From an uncultured Clostridia bacterium (GTDB taxonomy: Bacteria; Bacillota; Clostridia; Oscillospirales; Oscillospiraceae): a stretch of 18,324 nt of DNA. Under the pieces are notes generated by a model that worked only from the letters and a program-made list of their open reading frames with translations, had not been told where the DNA came from and ran no database searches. The stretch spans positions 1 to 18,324 of the forward strand of contig CAMHRJ010000009.1 of assembly GCA_946187475.1 (NCBI GenBank), read 5' to 3'. A program made the translations under genes and the position numbers. Shown here one piece after another: positions 14,776-18,324 of this stretch (its first letter is position 1; each line of letters begins with the position of its first letter).

Positions 14776-14784
14776 CGGTGTCAA
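14755..14784 (-). promoter_or_regulatory. Predicted promoter of the second LysR gene
   Basis: On the minus strand a perfect TTGACA (14784-14779), an 18-base spacer and TATATT (14760-14755). It is interleaved with the opposing transporter promoter, so polymerase cannot occupy both at once. Confidence 0.6.
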
Positions 14785-14806
14785 GAAAAAGTTCGGAGGT
14801 GCCGCC

Positions 14807-15703
14807 ATGAAAACGAAAAAACGAACCCAGCGCAGTGCGGAAATCCTGCTGGCATCCATCATTTGCGCCCGTTCCACGGGCTATCTGTTCTCCAAGCTGA
14901 TTCTGGAGGGCATGGGCGTATTCAATCTGCTTGCAGTCCGATTTTTACTGGGCTTTTTGTTGCTGGCGGCGCTGTTTTTGAAGCGTCTGGTACGCATTGA
15001 CCGCCGGAGTCTCATTGCTGGACTCGTCATGGGCGGTATGTTCTTCCTGGTCATGACGGCGGAATTGAACGGGTTGAAGCACACGGCCAGCAGCACGATC
15101 TCCTTCCTGGAAAACACCGCCATTGTGCTGGTGCCGCTGCTGCAGGCAGCGCTGAGCCGCTCCCTGCCGCGGAAAAAGGCGGTGGCCTCCGCCCTGCTGA
15201 GTCTGGCGGGCGTGGGCCTGCTGACTCTGAGCGGCACGGTAAAGCTTGGTCTGGGCGAGCTCTTCGGCATCCTGTCCGCCATCCTCTACGCAGCCGCGAT
15301 CCTCACCACGGACAAGGTTACCCACAGCGGCATCGACGCCCTGGCTGCCGGCATCGTGCAGGTGGGCACGGTAGGCGCACTGAGTCTCGTTGCCTCGCTT
15401 TTGACCGAAACACCGCGGCTCCCCATGGGCGCGGAATGGATCGGCGTGGTGATGCTGGCTGTGGTCTGCACGGGCTTCGGCTTTACCCTCCAGCCCGTGG
15501 CTCAGAGCGGTACCACCGCCGACCGGGCGGGGATGTTCTGCGCCATCAATCCGCTGGTGGCCTCGGTGCTGGGCGTGGTGTTCCTCCACGAGCAGATCGC
15601 GCCCCAGGGCGCCCTGGGCGCTGTGCTGATTCTGGCGGGCATCCTGCTGAGCGAGCTGCCGGAGGAAAAACTGCCGAGGCTCTTAAAATTGAAACGTTGC
15701 TGA
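14807..15703 (+). CDS. EamA/DMT-family transporter
   Basis: 298 residues, almost entirely hydrophobic, in a pattern compatible with ten transmembrane helices in two EamA repeats, the standard length for this drug/metabolite transporter family. Helix 1 carries ARSTGYLFSKLILEGMGVF, and the first repeat ends near LSLAGVGLLTLSG. The second begins at LGELFGILSAILYAAAILTT and contains INPLVASVLGVVFLHEQIAP, the usual family signature before the last two helices. The C-terminus is basic (LPRLLKLKRC) and probably cytoplasmic. GGAGGTG lies 5 bases before the ATG. The family mostly exports metabolites, amino acids or drugs, but substrate and direction cannot be told here. Probably controlled by the divergent LysR. 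Confidence 0.92.
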   Translation: MKTKKRTQRSAEILLASIICARSTGYLFSKLILEGMGVFNLLAVRFLLGFLLLAALFLKRLVRIDRRSLIAGLVMGGMFFLVMTAELNGLKHTASSTISFLENTAIVLVPLLQAALSRSLPRKKAVASALLSLAGVGLLTLSGTVKLGLGELFGILSAILYAAAILTTDKVTHSGIDALAAGIVQVGTVGALSLVASLLTETPRLPMGAEWIGVVMLAVVCTGFGFTLQPVAQSGTTADRAGMFCAINPLVASVLGVVFLHEQIAPQGALGAVLILAGILLSELPEEKLPRLLKLKRC

Positions 15704-15711
15704 CATGAGAA

Positions 15712-15748
15712 AACCGCTGTGGAGGATTCTCCACAGCGGTTGGTTTTT
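15712..15748. terminator. Bidirectional terminator between the EamA gene and ackA
   Basis: Perfect 13-bp stem AACCGCTGTGGAG/CTCCACAGCGGTT (15712-15724 with 15729-15741), loop GATT. The plus-strand tail is GGTTTTT. On the minus strand the stem's own TT runs into TTCTC, so it can also end ackA transcripts, whose stop is 20 bases away. Confidence 0.88.
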
Positions 15749-15761
15749 ATGGGGTTTGGGT

Positions 15762-16961
15762 TTACTTGGAGCAGATCTCTTTCGTGTCGCGGGCGATGAC
15801 CAGCTCCTCGTTCGTGGGGATGACGAAGACCTTCACCTTGCTGTCGGGGGTGGAGATCATGATGTCCTCGCCGCGCTTGGAGTTGGCCTCCTCGTCGATC
15901 TTTACGCCCAGGTAGCCGAAGTACTCGGCGATGGCGGCACGGGAAGACTTGCTGTTCTCGCCCACGCCGGCGGTGAAGACGATGGCGTCCACGCCGTTCA
16001 TGGCGGCCACGTAGGAGCCGGCAACCTTGGCGACCCAGTAGTGGAACATGTCCAGAGCCAGCTGGGCGCGCTCATTGCCCGCGGCTGCGGCGCTGTCCAG
16101 ATCGCGGAAGTCGCTGCTGACGCCGGAGACGCCCAGCACGCCGGACTTCTTGTTGAGGATGCTCAGCATCTCGTTGATGGAGATCTTATACTTGTTCATG
16201 ATGAACTGCACGACGCCGCTGTCCAGATCGCCGCAGCGGGTGCCCATGGGCAGGCCGACCAGCGGGGTGAAGCCCATGGAGGTGTCCACGCACTTGCCGC
16301 CGTCGATGGCCGCGATGGAGCTGCCGTTGCCCATGTGGCAGGAGATGATCTTCAGCTCTTCGATGGGCTTGCCCATCAGCTCGGCGCAGCGCTTGGAGAC
16401 GTAGCGGTGGCTGGTGCCGTGGAAGCCGTAGCGGCGGATGCCGTCGTTCTTGTAATACTCATAGGGAATGGCGTACATGAAGGCCTTGCCGGGCATGGTC
16501 TGGTGGAAAGCGGTGTCGAACACGGCCACCATGGGAACGTCGCCCATGACCTTGCGGCAGGCGTTGATGCCGGTGATGTTGGCGGGGTTGTGCAGGGGCG
16601 CGAAGGGGGTGCACTCCTCCAGCGCGGCCATGACAGCGTCGTCGATCTTGACGGAGCTGGCGAACTTCTCACCGCCGTGGACCACGCGGTGGCCGACGGC
16701 GTCGATCTCGTGCATGGAGTACACCACGCCGTACTTATCGCTGGTGAGCTTGCTGATGACCTCGGCAATGGCCTCGGAGTGAGTGGGGAGATCCACATCC
16801 GCGTTGAACTCGGGCTTGCCGCCCACCAGCGGGGTGTGCTTCAGGTGGCCGTCGATGCCGATGCGCTCGCAGAGACCCTTGGCGAGGACGTCCTCGGTCT
16901 CCATATCGATGAGCTGGTACTTCAGAGAAGAGCTGCCTGCGTTGATGACCAAAATTTTCAT
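15762..16961 (-). CDS. ackA: Acetate kinase
   Basis: Reversible acetyl phosphate + ADP to acetate + ATP, the ATP-yielding step of acetate fermentation; cytoplasmic. 399 residues, the family norm. Visible motifs: NAGSSSLKYQL (7-17, N7 at the nucleotide/Mg site), VGHRVVHGGEKF (R92, matching the catalytic Arg91 of Methanosarcina), VFDTAFHQTMP (catalytic Asp), RRYGFHGTSHRYV, CHMGNGSSIAAIDGGK, DTSMGFTPLVGLPMGTRCGD, and FTAGVGENS near the C-terminus. ATG at 16961 is chosen because MKILVINAG is the conserved family start and AGGA lies 9 bases upstream; the frame opens 27 bases earlier without a good site. No phosphotransacetylase gene is in the window. It diverges from tmcAL. Confidence 0.97.
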   Translation of the reverse strand: MKILVINAGSSSLKYQLIDMETEDVLAKGLCERIGIDGHLKHTPLVGGKPEFNADVDLPTHSEAIAEVISKLTSDKYGVVYSMHEIDAVGHRVVHGGEKFASSVKIDDAVMAALEECTPFAPLHNPANITGINACRKVMGDVPMVAVFDTAFHQTMPGKAFMYAIPYEYYKNDGIRRYGFHGTSHRYVSKRCAELMGKPIEELKIISCHMGNGSSIAAIDGGKCVDTSMGFTPLVGLPMGTRCGDLDSGVVQFIMNKYKISINEMLSILNKKSGVLGVSGVSSDFRDLDSAAAAGNERAQLALDMFHYWVAKVAGSYVAAMNGVDAIVFTAGVGENSKSSRAAIAEYFGYLGVKIDEEANSKRGEDIMISTPDSKVKVFVIPTNEELVIARDTKEICSK

Positions 16962-16981
16962 GCTGCTTTTTCCTTTCCGTA

Positions 16982-17010
16982 TTGTCAAATTTCAAAATTG
17001 ACGGTATGAT
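16982..17010 (+). promoter_or_regulatory. Predicted promoter of tmcAL, overlapping a dyad in the ackA leader
   Basis: TTGTCA (16982-16987), 17-base spacer, TATGAT (17005-17010), start near 17017. The same DNA contains the imperfect palindrome GTCAAATTTCAAAATTGAC (16984-17002), which could bind a protein across this promoter. In the ackA transcript it could instead fold into a hairpin just upstream of the ribosome site. Confidence 0.6.
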
Positions 17011-17012
17011 GT

Positions 17013-17037
17013 AGGTGTTATCACAGACCATACACCT
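17013..17037. promoter_or_regulatory. Candidate operator between ackA and tmcAL start sites
   Basis: Inverted repeat AGGTGT (17013-17018) and ACACCT (17032-17037) with 13 bases between. It spans both predicted transcription starts (about 17017 rightward, about 17033 leftward), so one bound regulator could affect both genes. It would also be a hairpin at the 5' end of the ackA mRNA. The regulator is unknown. Confidence 0.4.
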
Positions 17038-17039
17038 CT

Positions 17040-17067
17040 ATTTTAACAAGTTTTCCATAAAAGGCAA
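17040..17067 (-). promoter_or_regulatory. Predicted promoter of ackA
   Basis: On the minus strand TTGCCT (17067-17062), a 16-base spacer and TAAAAT (17045-17040); start near 17033, leader about 72 nt. Confidence 0.5.
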
Positions 17068-17095
17068 GTCTTTTTTCTGAAAGCGGGAGAAAAAT

Positions 17096-18274
17096 ATGCG
17101 AAACGTCATCGGCGTCGCCGCGGAGTACAATCCCTTCCATCTGGGACACGCGCTGCAGCTGGAAAAATCGAAAGCGCTGCTGCCCGGCGCGGCGGTGGTC
17201 TGCGTCATGTCCGGGGACTTTGTCCAGCGGGGCGAGGCGGCGATTTTTCCGAAGCATCTGCGCGCCGAGTCTGCCGTGAAATGCGGCGCCGATCTGGTGC
17301 TGGAGCTGCCGCTCCCCTGGAGTCTCGCCTCCGCCGAGGGCTTTGCCAGAGGCATGGCGGCCCTGCTTCGGGACACCGGCGTCGTGACCCACATGAGCTT
17401 CGGCAGCGAATGCGGGGACGCAGAAACACTGAAGGCCGTCAGCGCTGCCATGGGGACCGAGAGTTACCGCGCCGCGCTGCAGGAGCAGATGAAAACCGGC
17501 GTCTCCTACGCCGCAGCCCGGCAGCAGGCCCTTGGGACCGTGGGCGCGGACACCACCATATTGGACGGGCCCAATGATCTGCTGGGAATCGAATACTTAA
17601 ACGCCATGGCTGCGCTGGGGGCCAACCTCTCCCCCATCGCCATCCGGCGGGAGGGCGCTGGCCATGACGAAGTCGGCACCGGCGCGCTGCGCTCGGCTTC
17701 CCAACTGCGGCAGCTGCTGCGCGCAGGCGAGGCCATCGACGGCTTTCTGCCAAGAGAGGCAGGAAAGGTCTTTTTCGATGCTGCCATGCCCGATTCGGCA
17801 CGGCTGGAGACCGCCATCCTCGCCCGGCTGCAGATGCTGCCCCAGGCGGCTTTTGCGGACACGCCCGGCGCAGGCGAGGGGCTGGAAAACCTGCTGTACA
17901 AAGCGGTCCACACGGAATCCACGCTGGAGGCCGTCTGCATGGCAGCGAAGTCCAAGCGCTACGCCCTCAGCCGCATCCGGCGCATGGCCATCTCGGCGGC
18001 ACTGGGCGTCACGAAGGCTGACGCGGTGGGGCTGCCGCCCTATCTGCGGGTGCTGGCCGCCAACGAGACCGGGCGCGGGCTGCTGCGGGAGATGAAAGAT
18101 CGCGCCGCGCTGCCCATCCTCACAAAGCCCGCTGCGGCGAAGGAACTGCCGGAGGAAGCACGGAGAATCTTCGAGCGGACCGCCGCAGGGCATGATCTCT
18201 ACGCCCTCTGCAGCTCCGACCCGATGCAGCGAACGCCCGGCGGCGACTGGCGGGCTTCGCCGATCATGCTATGA
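17096..18274 (+). CDS. tmcAL: tRNA(Met) cytidine acetate ligase
   Basis: 392 residues of the TmcAL (formerly YlbM, nucleotidyltransferase) family; the Bacillus protein is slightly longer. It activates acetate with ATP as acetyl-adenylate and transfers it to the wobble cytidine of elongator tRNA(Met), giving N4-acetylcytidine. The nucleotidyltransferase motif is complete: GVAAEYNPFHLGH (6-18), with H15 and H18 as the HxGH pair. It is followed by VMSGDFVQRGEAAIF, then HLRAESAVKCGADLVLELP and FGSEC. Later segments ILDGPNDLLGIEYLNAM and IRREGAGHDE also match the family. GGGAG lies 6 bases before the ATG. It diverges from ackA, whose product handles the same small molecule, and ends at its own terminator. 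Confidence 0.95.
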   Translation: MRNVIGVAAEYNPFHLGHALQLEKSKALLPGAAVVCVMSGDFVQRGEAAIFPKHLRAESAVKCGADLVLELPLPWSLASAEGFARGMAALLRDTGVVTHMSFGSECGDAETLKAVSAAMGTESYRAALQEQMKTGVSYAAARQQALGTVGADTTILDGPNDLLGIEYLNAMAALGANLSPIAIRREGAGHDEVGTGALRSASQLRQLLRAGEAIDGFLPREAGKVFFDAAMPDSARLETAILARLQMLPQAAFADTPGAGEGLENLLYKAVHTESTLEAVCMAAKSKRYALSRIRRMAISAALGVTKADAVGLPPYLRVLAANETGRGLLREMKDRAALPILTKPAAAKELPEEARRIFERTAAGHDLYALCSSDPMQRTPGGDWRASPIML

Positions 18275-18280
18275 ATAAAG

Positions 18281-18314
18281 AAACATCCCACCGAGGAAAC
18301 TCGGTGGGATGTTT
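18281..18314 (+). terminator. Intrinsic terminator of tmcAL
   Basis: Perfect 15-bp stem AAACATCCCACCGAG/CTCGGTGGGATGTTT with a GAAA (GNRA) tetraloop, beginning 6 bases after the stop. The tail after the stem is GCGTTT, so the U-run is mostly contributed by the stem's own TTT. Confidence 0.87.
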
Positions 18315-18324
18315 GCGTTTCCGA

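Noticed and set aside
16982..17004. Rex-type redox operator before ackA
   Set aside because: TTGTCAAATTTCAAAATTGAC resembles but does not fit the TTGTTAA-N4-TTAACAA type pattern (arms and spacing differ), so it is reported only as an unassigned dyad.

Overview
The window reads as a chromosomal segment of a GC-rich Firmicute, most likely a gut-type Clostridia of the Oscillospiraceae/Ruminococcaceae kind (inference). Genes are GC-rich with strong GC bias at third codon positions. The gaps are AT-rich and carry TTGACA/TATAAT-like promoters, GGAGG-type ribosome sites and compact intrinsic terminators. SLH wall-anchoring domains, TmcAL, a K+-dependent Na+-type membrane pyrophosphatase and family 4 UDG all fit. 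No tRNA, rRNA, CRISPR, IS or prophage genes are visible.

Left part (1-3500): the minus strand carries hppA, cut by the left edge, and upstream of it an sn-glycerol-1-phosphate dehydrogenase gene with its own terminator. A non-coding stretch with inverted heptamer arrays follows. 3500-6150: a LysR regulator diverges from the Na+/proline symporter gene putP, and each gene has a near-identical LysR-type box in its leader. 6150-7700 (minus): a two-gene operon, family 4 uracil-DNA glycosylase then a GNAT acetyltransferase. 7750-10640 (plus): murC, then a secreted lysozyme-like protein with a Pro-Thr linker and three SLH domains. 10640-14700 (minus): recG and apbE overlap by 4 bases, with a second LysR gene upstream. 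14750-15750 (plus): an EamA-type transporter gene, divergent from that LysR and sharing interleaved promoters. 15760-18324: ackA (minus) and tmcAL (plus) diverge from a compact shared control region.

Functionally this is mainly housekeeping: Na+ energetics (Na+-PPase, Na+/proline uptake), envelope (MurC, SLH lysozyme, possibly glycerol-1-phosphate lipid chemistry), DNA maintenance (RecG, UDG), flavinylation (ApbE) and acetate metabolism (AckA makes acetate and ATP, TmcAL uses acetate and ATP for tRNA modification). The most informative signals are in the control regions. I see no convincing undescribed multi-gene system. The two LysR-centred divergent units, the ackA/tmcAL control region and the heptamer inverted-repeat element are the parts most worth checking.
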